A stretch of DNA of 64,000 nucleotides from Paenibacillus sp. FSL H8-0332 (lineage in GTDB: Bacteria > Bacillota > Bacilli > Paenibacillales > Paenibacillaceae), in the NCBI RefSeq assembly GCF_037963835.1, contig NZ_CP150145.1, positions 3,038,001-3,102,000 of the forward strand, read 5' to 3'. The translations under genes and the position numbers were made by a program. Position 1 is the stretch's first letter; every line of letters begins with the position of its first letter. The notes under the pieces are model-generated. The model did no database searches. It was not told the DNA's origin and saw only the letters and a list, made by a program, of their open reading frames with translations. Shown piece after piece: positions 52,432-60,682 of this stretch.

Positions 52432-53816
52432 GATCGCTCTATGTAAGGATGAGTATTATCTTCTGCTCGGTGATTATGATCAGCAGTGTGCTGGGATTTC
52501 TGGTCTCCAACCTGTATTACCAGTCACAAATCAAGCCGAAAAATGATGCTAAGCTGACCCGGATGGCCATAGGTTTGCAGCAGTTTATTGAGGATCACCC
52601 GGATGCGGTGGAAGAATATCTCCTGAGTACGGCTTCCCTGGGGTACAAAATGTATCTGGTCAATGCTGGCGGAGAAGAACGCTTCTACGGCCTGCCTTTC
52701 CGCAAAAATGACCTCAAGGAGGAGTCGCTGCGCAAGGTGTTGGACGGGGAGATCTACCATGGGGTGGGGAATTTCCCCGGCCAGCTGTTCGTGACCGGCT
52801 TTTTCGATAATCAGCTCAGCAATTCCATTGGGGTGCCGGTCCATATTAACGGGGAGACCTATGCCTTGTTCATGCGTCCGGATGCCCAGGTGCAGTTCGG
52901 GGAGCTGCGGATCTTTTTTGTCGTGATCATTGGGGTCATTATTCTGCTAAGCCTGTGGTTCATGCTGATTACTGTATTTCATGTGGTGCGGCCGATCACC
53001 CGGCTGACCGAGGCCACGCTCCTAATCTCCAAGGGGCGCTACGACATCAAGCTCTACACCGCACGCCGCGACGAGATCGGCCAACTGGCTTCCCACTTCA
53101 TGACGATGAGCCGAGAACTGGAACGCACGAACCGGGCAAGACAGGAATTTGTCGCCAATGTCTCGCATGAGATTGAATCGCCGCTAACCTCTATTCAGGG
53201 CTTCGCTCATGCGCTCCAGGATGGTACCCTGCCGGAAGCTCAGCGTCTGGAGTATCTGTCTATTATCGGGGATGAGAGCCGGCGGTTGTCCATGCTCAGC
53301 ACGCAGCTGCTCACCTTGTCCTCGCTGGACTATGACGAGCATGCCCTGCAGAAAAGAAGCTTCGATCTGCGCGCCCAGCTGCGCCAGGTAATTCAGATTA
53401 TGGAGTGGCATCTTACGGAGAAGGAGCTTGCGGTACGGCTCCATGCCGGAGAGATCACGCTTGCGGGTGATTCCAATCTGCTCTATCAGGTGTGGATGAA
53501 TCTGGTGACGAATGCGATCAAATACACCCCGGTGGGCGGGACCCTCAGTATCGCAGCGCATGTGGAAGGACAGCAATGTATAGTAACCGTAACCGATAAC
53601 GGTGCGGGTATTCCGGCGGAGCAGCTGCCGATGATCTTCGACCGGTTCTATAAGGTGGACCAGTCGCGCTCCCGTGAGCCAGGCAGCAGCGGGCTGGGAC
53701 TGGCAATCGCTCAAAAGATCGTCCAGGCGCATGGCGGAACCATCGAGGTGACGAGCACAGTAGGAGAAGGAACTACGTTCACTGTTTCTTTGCCCTGCCA
53801 CCCTGCCGCTATATAA
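52428..53816 (+). CDS. hssS: heme-responsive sensor histidine kinase, HssS-like
   Basis: A 462-residue membrane kinase. Two helices (about 8-28 and 163-186) enclose an extracytoplasmic domain whose text FYGLPFRKNDL, VLDGEIYHGV and LFVTGFFDN closely follows Staphylococcus aureus HssS as I recall it. HAMP (about 187-240), the H-box with His247 in SHEIESPLTSIQG, and an HATPase domain (NAIKYTPVGG, GLGLAIAQKIV) follow. HssS detects heme excess and phosphorylates HssR. The start overlaps hssR by four bases. Confidence 0.87.
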   Translation: MRSLYVRMSIIFCSVIMISSVLGFLVSNLYYQSQIKPKNDAKLTRMAIGLQQFIEDHPDAVEEYLLSTASLGYKMYLVNAGGEERFYGLPFRKNDLKEESLRKVLDGEIYHGVGNFPGQLFVTGFFDNQLSNSIGVPVHINGETYALFMRPDAQVQFGELRIFFVVIIGVIILLSLWFMLITVFHVVRPITRLTEATLLISKGRYDIKLYTARRDEIGQLASHFMTMSRELERTNRARQEFVANVSHEIESPLTSIQGFAHALQDGTLPEAQRLEYLSIIGDESRRLSMLSTQLLTLSSLDYDEHALQKRSFDLRAQLRQVIQIMEWHLTEKELAVRLHAGEITLAGDSNLLYQVWMNLVTNAIKYTPVGGTLSIAAHVEGQQCIVTVTDNGAGIPAEQLPMIFDRFYKVDQSRSREPGSSGLGLAIAQKIVQAHGGTIEVTSTVGEGTTFTVSLPCHPAAI

Positions 53817-53850
53817 GTTGAACTGAAAATTTAGAGTTAAAGGAAAAGTG

Positions 53851-53972
53851 GCGGAGGGGAATTTTGGAACTGGAGGAGCGGTAGCGTCCGCCTTTGTATT
53901 TGGATTTCTACCGCGAAGAGCGGTTCAATCAGGAAATTCAAATACAACAGCGGCCGGAAGTCCAAAACTTCT
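53851..53972. repeat. structured dispersed repeat, copy 2
   Basis: Homologous to 45546-45672. Outer stem TTTTGGA (53862-53868) with TCCAAAA (53961-53967); hairpin A GCGG (53878-53881) with CCGC (53888-53891); hairpin B 53896-53909 with 53932-53945 (about 14 bp), with inner ACCGC (53910-53914) and GCGGT (53920-53924) around GAAGA. It lies between hssS and hrtB. The remaining part of the 280-base gap holds the candidate HssR site. Confidence 0.75.
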
Positions 53973-54034
53973 CTGGAGTCACGGCAATCCCAAAACATAG
54001 ACTTATAAGTTCAATCTATATAGTGTAATTCTCT

Positions 54035-54051
54035 ATTCATACTCCGTTCAT
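54035..54051 (+). promoter_or_regulatory. candidate HssR direct repeat upstream of hrtB
   Basis: ATTCAT at 54035-54040 and GTTCAT at 54046-54051 form a direct repeat with an 11-base period, 47 bases before the hrtB start. The S. aureus HssR site, as I remember it, is a direct repeat of GTTCATATT with the same period. A third GTTCAA lies at 54009. Confidence 0.6.
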
Positions 54052-54097
54052 CTTCACTCGCTAAACTGTGGATATACAGATTAGAAGGAGTGGTTAT

Positions 54098-55222
54098 ATG
54101 TTCTTGGCAATTCGGGAGATGAGGCACTCCAAAGCACGCTACAGTCTCATTATGGTGATTATGCTGCTGGTCTCATTCCTGGTGCTGTTCGTCACCGGCC
54201 TGGCCAGAGGTCTTGCTTATGCCAATATTTCGGCGCTGAAAAATATGCCCGCCAATTACTTTGCCGTGCAGAGCGACGCGGATCATACCTTCAGACGTTC
54301 ACAGTTAACGGATACGGAGCTTGCAGCTGCCCGGTCGGTAGCCGGAGAGGCGAATGCGACTCCGCTGGGGGTACAGACCAGTACAATTATGGCTGCCGGT
54401 GCAGACATTAAAGCGGATATTACGTTTTTTGCCGTAGATATGACGGGGATGCTGGCTCCTGAAGTAACGGAAGGCGCCGGATTCACCAATGAGGTGCAAG
54501 GGAGCGCGGTTGCAGACTCCAAGCTGGAACAGTCCGGCGTTACCATTGGCAGTACGATCCGTGATCAGGCTTCCGGCATGAGCTGGACGGTTACCGGCTT
54601 CGTGAAGGACAGCTCCTATAGCCATACTCCGGTGGTCTATATCAATCAGCTGGACTGGCAGGCGATGAAACAGGGAGCGGTTCAGGGAGGCGGTAGCTCA
54701 GGCAATGCCAATGCCCCTTACAATGTTATTGCGCTGGATGTAACGGCGGCTCAAGCTGCGCAGATTGCGGATCAGCAGCAGTCCATAGAGGTAATTACAC
54801 AAAAACAGGCGATCGCCAGTGTTCCCGGATATTCCGCCGAGCAGAATTCGCTGCTGATGATGATTGTGTTCCTGTTCGTGATTGCTGCAGTAGTTCTTGC
54901 TGTATTCTTCTATGTCATTACGATCCAGAAGACCAGCCAATTCGGCATTCTGAAGGCGATGGGGACCAAGATGTCCTATCTGGCCTGGAGTGTAGTCGGT
55001 CAAGTGATGCTGCTGTCTGTCGCCAGTCTGGCGCTGGGCATTCTGCTTACGCTTGGGATGAATATGGGCCTGCCCGACACAATGCCGTTTGAGCTGGATG
55101 GACAGACGATGGCGATGACAAGTCTGCTGTTCATAGGGATGTCCTTGCTGGGCTCGTTAATTTCGGTAGCAAGAGTAGCCAAGGTGGATGCCTTGGAAGC
55201 GATAGGGAGGACTGGAGCATGA
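54098..55222 (+). CDS. hrtB: heme efflux ABC permease, HrtB-like
   Basis: A 374-residue FtsX-type permease: an N-terminal helix (about 15-36, RYSLIMVIMLLVSFLVLFVT), an extracytoplasmic domain (about 45-255) and three C-terminal helices ending IGRTGA-like. The opening FLAIREMRHSKARYSLIMV, GLARGLAYANISALKNMP follows S. aureus HrtB. HrtAB removes toxic heme. GGAG ends seven bases before the ATG at 54098, so upstream in-frame codons from 54068 are not used. It shares ATGA with hrtA. Confidence 0.87.
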   Translation: MFLAIREMRHSKARYSLIMVIMLLVSFLVLFVTGLARGLAYANISALKNMPANYFAVQSDADHTFRRSQLTDTELAAARSVAGEANATPLGVQTSTIMAAGADIKADITFFAVDMTGMLAPEVTEGAGFTNEVQGSAVADSKLEQSGVTIGSTIRDQASGMSWTVTGFVKDSSYSHTPVVYINQLDWQAMKQGAVQGGGSSGNANAPYNVIALDVTAAQAAQIADQQQSIEVITQKQAIASVPGYSAEQNSLLMMIVFLFVIAAVVLAVFFYVITIQKTSQFGILKAMGTKMSYLAWSVVGQVMLLSVASLALGILLTLGMNMGLPDTMPFELDGQTMAMTSLLFIGMSLLGSLISVARVAKVDALEAIGRTGA

Positions 55223-55908
55223 GTGCGAAATTAGTGATGAAGGAGGTAACCAAGACTTACGGGGATGGGGACGGGGCGATGACTGTTCTGAACCATCTGG
55301 ATCTTACGGTGAACGAAGGCGAATTCATAGCAGTACTGGGACCATCCGGCTCCGGGAAAAGCACGTTTCTCTCCGCAGCCGGTGCGCTGCTTACGCCCAC
55401 CAGCGGAGAGATCCTCCTCGACGGCGAGTCGCTGCGTGACAAGGACAAGGGGGAACTGACGGAGCTGCGGCTGAAAAAAATCGGCTTCATGTTCCAAAGT
55501 GCGCAGCTGTTGCCGTTCCTGAAGGTAGAGGAGCAATTGCTCTATGTAGCAAAGCTGGCTAAGCTGAGCCAAAAGGAAGCGAAGGTGCGCGCCGCCTATC
55601 TGCTGAAGCGTCTGGAGATCTGGGAACGCCGCAACCATTACCCCGAACAGCTGTCCGGGGGCGAAAAGCAGCGGGTAGCGATTGCCCGGGCGTGGATGAA
55701 CAAGCCAGCCATTCTGTTCGCCGATGAACCAACGGCCAGCCTGGATTACAGCCGTGGCCGCGAAGTCGTGCGGATGATCGCCGACGAGGTGCGGAGCGAA
55801 GGCAAGGCCGCCGTGATGGTAACTCATGACGAACGGATGCTGGACTGGTGTGACCGGGTACTGCATCTGGAGGATGGTGTGCTGGTTGAAGCGCATAGCC
55901 TTAATTAA
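55219..55908 (+). CDS. hrtA: heme efflux ABC ATPase, HrtA-like
   Basis: A 229-residue ATPase: Walker A GPSGSGKST, Q-loop FMFQSAQLLPFLKV, signature LSGGEKQRVAIARA and Walker B ILFADEPTAS. The FQSAQLLPYLKV-type text and the paired permease just upstream make HrtA the best match. It powers heme export by HrtB. Start overlaps the hrtB stop. A terminator follows at 55913, closing the hssRS-hrtBA set. Confidence 0.88.
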   Translation: MSAKLVMKEVTKTYGDGDGAMTVLNHLDLTVNEGEFIAVLGPSGSGKSTFLSAAGALLTPTSGEILLDGESLRDKDKGELTELRLKKIGFMFQSAQLLPFLKVEEQLLYVAKLAKLSQKEAKVRAAYLLKRLEIWERRNHYPEQLSGGEKQRVAIARAWMNKPAILFADEPTASLDYSRGREVVRMIADEVRSEGKAAVMVTHDERMLDWCDRVLHLEDGVLVEAHSLN

Positions 55909-55912
55909 TTGG

Positions 55913-55947
55913 AACTGAACCCTGGGGACGGGGTTCAGTTTTTTTAA
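55913..55947. terminator. terminator between hrtA and the SDR gene
   Basis: AACTGAACCC, short loop with GGGGAC, GGGTTCAGTT, followed by TTTTTT. It can serve both convergent genes. Confidence 0.8.
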
Positions 55948-55974
55948 ATGCCGGTTTCCCGCTGCAGAATGCCT

Positions 55975-56829
55975 TCACACGCCAGAGTAGGACATAAACC
56001 CGCCATCCACCGGCACGGTGATGCCGGTCACAAACCCGGACATTTGCTCATCGGCCAGCCAGAGCAAGGTGCCGAGCAGATCCTCCGGTGTGCCGAAGCG
56101 GCGCATCGGGGTCTGGGAGATGATTTTGAGCGAACGTTCGGTTAGTTCACCCTTCGGGTCCTTCAGCAGCTGTTCATTCTGCGCGGTGACGAAGAAGCCG
56201 GGGGCGATAGCATTCACCCGTATGCCGGATTCAGCCAGATGCACCGCAAGCCACTGCGTGAAATTGTTGATGCCTGCCTTGGCCGCGCTGTAAGCCGGAA
56301 CCTTGGTGAGTGGAGAAGCGGCGCTCATAGATGAAATGTTGATTACCGCAGCTCCGGGGCGTCCGAGCATCTGCTTGGCGAAGATTTGGGTTGGAATTAA
56401 TGTTCCAGTCAGATTCAGGTCGAGGACCGTGCGGAAGCCGCTTACGGACAGATCGAAGAAGGAGACGACATCGGGATTCTCCAGGTCTCCCGGCTCTAAT
56501 GTCTCCTTGGTGGTGATCGCCGAAGGCTGATTGCCCCCGGCTCCGTTGATTAACAAGTCGCAAGGACCCCACTGCTTAAGAATCTCTTCTGCTGCCTGCC
56601 GGACACTCCCGGCATCCATAACATCGCAGGCCAAGGCCAGGGACTGGCCGCCCCCGGAAGTGATCTGTGCAGCCAGAGCCGCTCCCTTGGCCACCGTACG
56701 GTTCAGGATGGCGACCTTCACGCCTTGACGGGCCAGCTCCAGCGCCATGGCGCTGCAGAGGGCTCCGGCTCCTCCGGTAATTACAGCGGTTTTGCCTGCC
56801 AGTGCAGGCTGTAATGCCAACTCGGACAT
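55975..56829 (-). CDS. SDR family D-mannonate oxidoreductase (fructuronate reductase, UxuB/YjmF-like)
   Basis: A 284-residue classical SDR. Cofactor loop [18 protein letters not shown], catalytic Ser in NISSMSA, Tyr and Lys in [13 protein letters not shown], and the closing TVPVDGGF. The C-terminal and central text ([24 protein letters not shown]) is that of the SDR-type D-mannonate oxidoreductases such as B. subtilis UxuB. It converts D-fructuronate and D-mannonate into each other in glucuronate breakdown. It follows the GntR gene on the same strand by 48 bases, and uxaC is divergent. Confidence 0.83.
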   Translation of the reverse strand: MSELALQPALAGKTAVITGGAGALCSAMALELARQGVKVAILNRTVAKGAALAAQITSGGGQSLALACDVMDAGSVRQAAEEILKQWGPCDLLINGAGGNQPSAITTKETLEPGDLENPDVVSFFDLSVSGFRTVLDLNLTGTLIPTQIFAKQMLGRPGAAVINISSMSAASPLTKVPAYSAAKAGINNFTQWLAVHLAESGIRVNAIAPGFFVTAQNEQLLKDPKGELTERSLKIISQTPMRRFGTPEDLLGTLLWLADEQMSGFVTGITVPVDGGFMSYSGV

Positions 56830-56877
56830 AGTGATCCAACCCTTCTTGGTGAAAGTATGATCGTGCGTCAGGTTATA

Positions 56878-57570
56878 TCAGTCTGCGGATCTTTGCTTAT
56901 AATACTGCGGATATTTCTCCATCAGCATCTCCTGGTCGGCGATCGTCAGGGCCATATGCTCCTGCATAATCTGATCCCCTTGCTGAATACTATGCTGCTC
57001 AATGGCTTCATATAGACCATAATGCTGCCGGTACAGATGCTCCCAGTTGTGATCCGCCGTGAGCTTGAGCATCCGGCTGCGGTTCAGGTGAACCTTGATC
57101 TGCTGGATGACCTCCCAGGTATTCTTTTTATTGCAGCCCATGAAAATCACATGATGGAACTCTTCGTCCAGCATGAACATTTCTTTATAGTCCTGGTCCT
57201 CGATGCAGAGCTTCTGCTTGTCCAGATTAGCCTTCAGTTCAATAAGATTCCTGGCCTGGAAGTTGCTGCACGCTTCCCGGATGATTGCCCGCTCCAGATG
57301 CTCACGCATGAAGCGGGCTTCTTCCACGAGCTCGGAATCAATCAGGGAGACGACCGTGCCCCGCTGGGGATATACGGCAAGCAGGCCCTCCTGGGCCAGA
57401 CGGACAAAGGCCTCACGGACCGGGGTGCGGCTGACATTGAACTTCAGTGAAATCTCCTTCTCCGAAATCCCCGTTCCGGGCGGCAGCTCCAGCAGCAGAA
57501 TCTGATTCTTCAGTGAACGATACACGATGTCCCTAGTGGAGAGTGCTTGTGTACCGATAGTGTATTCCAT
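56878..57570 (-). CDS. GntR family regulator with FCD domain (UxuR/ExuR-like)
   Basis: A 230-residue repressor. The winged helix is at about 10-75 (GISEKEISLKFNVSRTPVRE, RLAQEGLLAVYPQRGTVVS). The FCD effector domain (about 85-215) carries the metal-binding residues in MLDEEFHHVIF, QHYGLYEAI and MQEHMAL. AGGAGGG precedes the ATG by eight bases. Placement between the SDR gene and uxaC, with a large palindrome in the divergent promoter region, indicates control of hexuronate genes, probably induced by a hexuronate intermediate. Confidence 0.88.
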   Translation of the reverse strand: MEYTIGTQALSTRDIVYRSLKNQILLLELPPGTGISEKEISLKFNVSRTPVREAFVRLAQEGLLAVYPQRGTVVSLIDSELVEEARFMREHLERAIIREACSNFQARNLIELKANLDKQKLCIEDQDYKEMFMLDEEFHHVIFMGCNKKNTWEVIQQIKVHLNRSRMLKLTADHNWEHLYRQHYGLYEAIEQHSIQQGDQIMQEHMALTIADQEMLMEKYPQYYKQRSAD

Positions 57571-57600
57571 CGTGTAACCCTCCTGTTATCGATTTTGTAA

Positions 57601-57642
57601 GCACTACCATACTACCATACAAGTATGGTAGTATGGTAGTGC
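57601..57642. promoter_or_regulatory. 42-base near-perfect palindrome, candidate GntR operator
   Basis: Arms of 20 bases (57601-57620 and 57623-57642) are exact inverse complements around two As. Each arm holds a tandem ACTACCAT or ATGGTAGT, giving nested half-sites. It lies between the divergent GntR (start 57570) and uxaC (start 57725) genes and has no T-tract, so an operator is favoured over a terminator. No other sign of structure is needed in this gap. Confidence 0.75.
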
Positions 57643-57724
57643 GAATGGGCAGAAGCAACTGCTGTCCGCTTACGGACAGTATCTGTGGCCCGCCAATATC
57701 ATTGACGAGAGGCTGGAGAACAAT

Positions 57725-59134
57725 ATGAGTACCTCATCTTTTATTCATGACGACTGGCTGCTGTTAAGTTCAAGTGCACAGAGACTGTATCACGATTATG
57801 CCGCCGCAATGCCGATTTATGATTTCCATAGTCATCTGAATCCGCAGGAGATCAGCAGTAACCGCAGGTTCCGCAATATCGCTGATCTTGCCTTATCCGG
57901 GGACCATTACAAGTGGCGGGCGCTCCGCTGGCTGGGCGTAGACGAACAGCTAATTACCGGGAATGCGCCGGACAAAGACAAATTCATGATCTGGGCGCGT
58001 TCCCTGCCTGAGATGGTGGGCAATCCGCTCTACCACTGGACCCATCTGGAGTTGAAGCGCTACTTCGGGATCGACGAGCTGCTCTCCAAGGAGACAGCGG
58101 ACAGTGTATGGGAACGCTGCAATGAGCAGCTCCAGGGAGATGAACTGACTACGCAGGGAATTCTCAAAAAACTCAAGGTCAATGTGGTCTGCACAACGGA
58201 TGATCCGATTGATTCACTGGAGCATCACATTCAGCTTAAGAAGGATCATGCGCTTCAGACGGTGGTTGCGCCAACCTTCAGACCGGACCGGGTACTGAAT
58301 ATCCGTGATGATGGGTTCACTGGATACGTGAGCCTGCTTGGTGAGGCGAGCGGTCTTGAAATCCACGATTACTCCGGGTTCCTCCAGGCTGTTACAGCGC
58401 GGATCGATTATTTCCATAAGCATGGCTGCCGGCTGTCAGATCAGGCCTTCGGCGAGCTGCCGCATGCCCAGTCTACAGAGCATGAAGCGGCCTACATATT
58501 CGCCCGGGCCTTCAAAGGGGAAGAGATCAGCCCGCACGAGGAACAGAAGTTCCAGAGCCATACGCTGATCAAATTAGGCCGGCTCTATCATGAGCGGGGC
58601 TGGAGCATGCAACTGCATATCGGAGCGCTGCGCAACAACAACGCACGTATGTTCAGTGCCATCGGCAAGGACAGCGGCTTCGATTCTATTCTGGATTTCA
58701 ATATGGCCCGCAGCCTCAACGCGCTGCTGAATGAGCTGGATGCCAGCGGACAGCTGCCGAAGACCATCGTCTACACGCTGAACCCTTCGCAATATGAGAT
58801 GATCGCCACCGCAATCGGCAACTTCCAGGGGGACGGCATCAAGGGCAAGGTGCAGATGGGCTCCGGCTGGTGGTTCCATGATCAGAAGGAGGGCATGCTG
58901 CAGCAGTTGAAGGCACTCTCCAGCATCGGGCTGATCAGTCCATTTGTCGGCATGCTGACTGACTCCAGAAGCTTCCTCTCCTTCACGCGCCATGAATACT
59001 TCCGGCGCATCCTCTGCAACCTGTTCGGCACGTGGATGGAAGAGGGAGACCTGCCGCGAGATTATGCCTTGATCGGCCGGACCATTGAGAATATATGCTA
59101 CAACAATGCGGATGCGTATTTCGGGATCAAGTAG
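57725..59134 (+). CDS. uxaC: glucuronate isomerase
   Basis: A 469-residue enzyme that isomerises D-glucuronate to D-fructuronate and D-galacturonate to D-tagaturonate. UxaC marks: YDFHSHLNPQEI with the metal-binding His-x-His, WRALRWLGVDE, VVCTTDDPIDSL, MQLHIGALRNNN, and MGSGWWFHDQKEGM. Length matches the family. GGAG lies upstream of the ATG. It is the only + strand gene of the hexuronate set; the mannonate dehydratase, KDG kinase and aldolase are not in the window. Confidence 0.95.
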   Translation: MSTSSFIHDDWLLLSSSAQRLYHDYAAAMPIYDFHSHLNPQEISSNRRFRNIADLALSGDHYKWRALRWLGVDEQLITGNAPDKDKFMIWARSLPEMVGNPLYHWTHLELKRYFGIDELLSKETADSVWERCNEQLQGDELTTQGILKKLKVNVVCTTDDPIDSLEHHIQLKKDHALQTVVAPTFRPDRVLNIRDDGFTGYVSLLGEASGLEIHDYSGFLQAVTARIDYFHKHGCRLSDQAFGELPHAQSTEHEAAYIFARAFKGEEISPHEEQKFQSHTLIKLGRLYHERGWSMQLHIGALRNNNARMFSAIGKDSGFDSILDFNMARSLNALLNELDASGQLPKTIVYTLNPSQYEMIATAIGNFQGDGIKGKVQMGSGWWFHDQKEGMLQQLKALSSIGLISPFVGMLTDSRSFLSFTRHEYFRRILCNLFGTWMEEGDLPRDYALIGRTIENICYNNADAYFGIK

Positions 59135-59181
59135 GCGGGCGTCCGCCCGTTCCGTTGTTTAAGTCTAAGGTGTTCCATTCC

Positions 59182-59224
59182 AAAAACAGCAAGACTCCTA
59201 AAGGGTGGAGGCTTGCTGTTTTTG
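59182..59224 (+). terminator. terminator after uxaC
   Basis: AAAAACAGCAAGACTCC and GGAGGCTTGCTGTTTTTG enclose an eight-base loop. Confidence 0.8.
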
Positions 59225-59284
59225 TTGTATATGGCTTGCAAGGGGAGCGAAGGCATGCTGATCTTAGTGAGGTGGTGTGTGGCG

Positions 59285-59590
59285 GAAGCTAGTTGGATAA
59301 ACGTCATCTAATACCGCGGCAAACCCTGAATCTGGAGAATTAGTTGGAAAAACCGAACTTAATCCCACTGAAAATGTGGGTTAACAGGAGATCCAGCAGA
59401 ATTAAGTGCCGAATTTCCACTTAGTCCCGATCAAGCAGCTCCAGCAGGAAAATTAAGCTACAAAAATCCAACTGCTATGTCCCCCACACAGGCGGAAGGG
59501 GCCACATAACAGTCAGGATCAGCACTTGTTGTCCTACAGGCGGAGGGAGATGCATAACAACCGGGTCCAGCAACGGATCAACTCGCAGTA
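59285..59590. repeat. degenerate tandem repeats of about 48 bp
   Basis: In the 560-base gap after uxaC several related units follow each other: AGTTGGATAAAC near 59291 and AGTTGGAAAAAC near 59342; CCAGCAG at 59393 and 59441 (48 bases apart), each followed by AATTAAG; and ACAGGCGG at 59488 and 59536 (48 bases apart), each followed by CATAACA. No ORF uses them. Similar in style, not in sequence, to the repeats at 32420-32625. From 59591 to 59690 I see nothing else. Confidence 0.6.
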
Positions 59591-59690
59591 TAAATGGATG
59601 AATGGTACATCGAATCTCGGCAACGTGAAAAAGCGGAAGCGTCCATCCAAACCTGCTAATGTTGATCGTACTTAGGTACTAATTAGCCCC

Positions 59691-60524
59691 CTACCTCGTA
59701 CTGCTCCGGTAAGCAGACGGGGATACGCCTGTCGACTTCTTGAACACCTTGGAGAAGTGGGCCAGCTCCATGCCGACCTGCTCAGCGATACTGGAGATGC
59801 TGAAATCGGTGTAGGAGAGCTGCCTCTTGGCCAGCTCCATCCGTTTCAGCTGGACGTACTGCATCGGCGGAACACCGATGAATTTCTTGAAATAGGGAAT
59901 GAAATAGTTCGGGTGCAGATGGACCCGCTCTGCCAGCTCCTCCACCGTCAGCGGCCGCATTAACCGTTGATCGATGTAGCCCAGCACATTTGCCAGCTTA
60001 CCCTGGTCGCTCGTATGCGTCAGATCGTCAAGGAAATTGCTATATCCTCCCGATTCCAGACAGAGGGACAGCAGCGTAAGCAGCGCGGCCTGCGTCCGCA
60101 GGGTAGCGAGGAAGCCGGTATCCTGAAACCATTCAATCATCTCCGCGAACATCGTCCGGGTGGCCTCCGGATCAGGCACATCACAGATATAGAGCTTATT
60201 CGCCGAATGAAACAGCGGCCATTCCCCGATCTGCGCATCGAAGTGGCAATAGTAGCGTGTATAAGGATCATCACGTGAAGTATCCGTGGTCTGGGTGGAG
60301 CCTGCGGGCATAATCATCAGCTGTCCGGGTCTCGGATAGTACGTCACTCCGTTGATAATCACCTTGCCTTCGCCGGAATCAATATAGTACAGCCGGTTGA
60401 AGGCAGGGGTCTCATTCGTCCGGTTCCATCCCGGATATCTGCTGGTTAACTGGGCATGGGTAACGGTAACCGTCAGGTTGTGCAGCAGGCGTCCGGTCAA
60501 ATTACCGTTCGCAATTATATTCAT
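59691..60524 (-). CDS. AraC family transcriptional regulator
   Basis: A 277-residue regulator. The N-terminal cupin domain (about 40-110) includes RLYYIDSGEGKVIINGVTY and GQLMIMPAGSTQTT. The C-terminal double helix-turn-helix is seen in LTVEELAERVHLHPNYFIPY and SISSIAEQVGMELAHFSKVF. GGAGGAG precedes the start by seven bases on the minus strand. It is divergent from the oxidoreductase and isomerase operon at 60683-64000, its probable target. Confidence 0.9.
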   Translation of the reverse strand: MNIIANGNLTGRLLHNLTVTVTHAQLTSRYPGWNRTNETPAFNRLYYIDSGEGKVIINGVTYYPRPGQLMIMPAGSTQTTDTSRDDPYTRYYCHFDAQIGEWPLFHSANKLYICDVPDPEATRTMFAEMIEWFQDTGFLATLRTQAALLTLLSLCLESGGYSNFLDDLTHTSDQGKLANVLGYIDQRLMRPLTVEELAERVHLHPNYFIPYFKKFIGVPPMQYVQLKRMELAKRQLSYTDFSISSIAEQVGMELAHFSKVFKKSTGVSPSAYRSSTR

Positions 60525-60682
60525 GTCTGGGCTCCTCCATTAAGGATATAAATCTATTATAACGCTTCCATTTATCCAATACATCTTATTATTATACAAA
60601 TATACCTTAATTACAGTCATGTTCACCACCGGCAAATAGGGTTATCCTCATAACATAAACTGTTTCAGGAAGGGAATGGGAG

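Noticed and set aside
57601-57642. Intrinsic terminator
   Set aside because: The stem is long but there is no T-tract on either side, and it lies between two divergent gene starts, where a terminator is not expected.
59285-59590. Remnant of an insertion sequence
   Set aside because: No transposase fragment, terminal inverted repeat or target duplication is visible; the segment is a degenerate tandem array.
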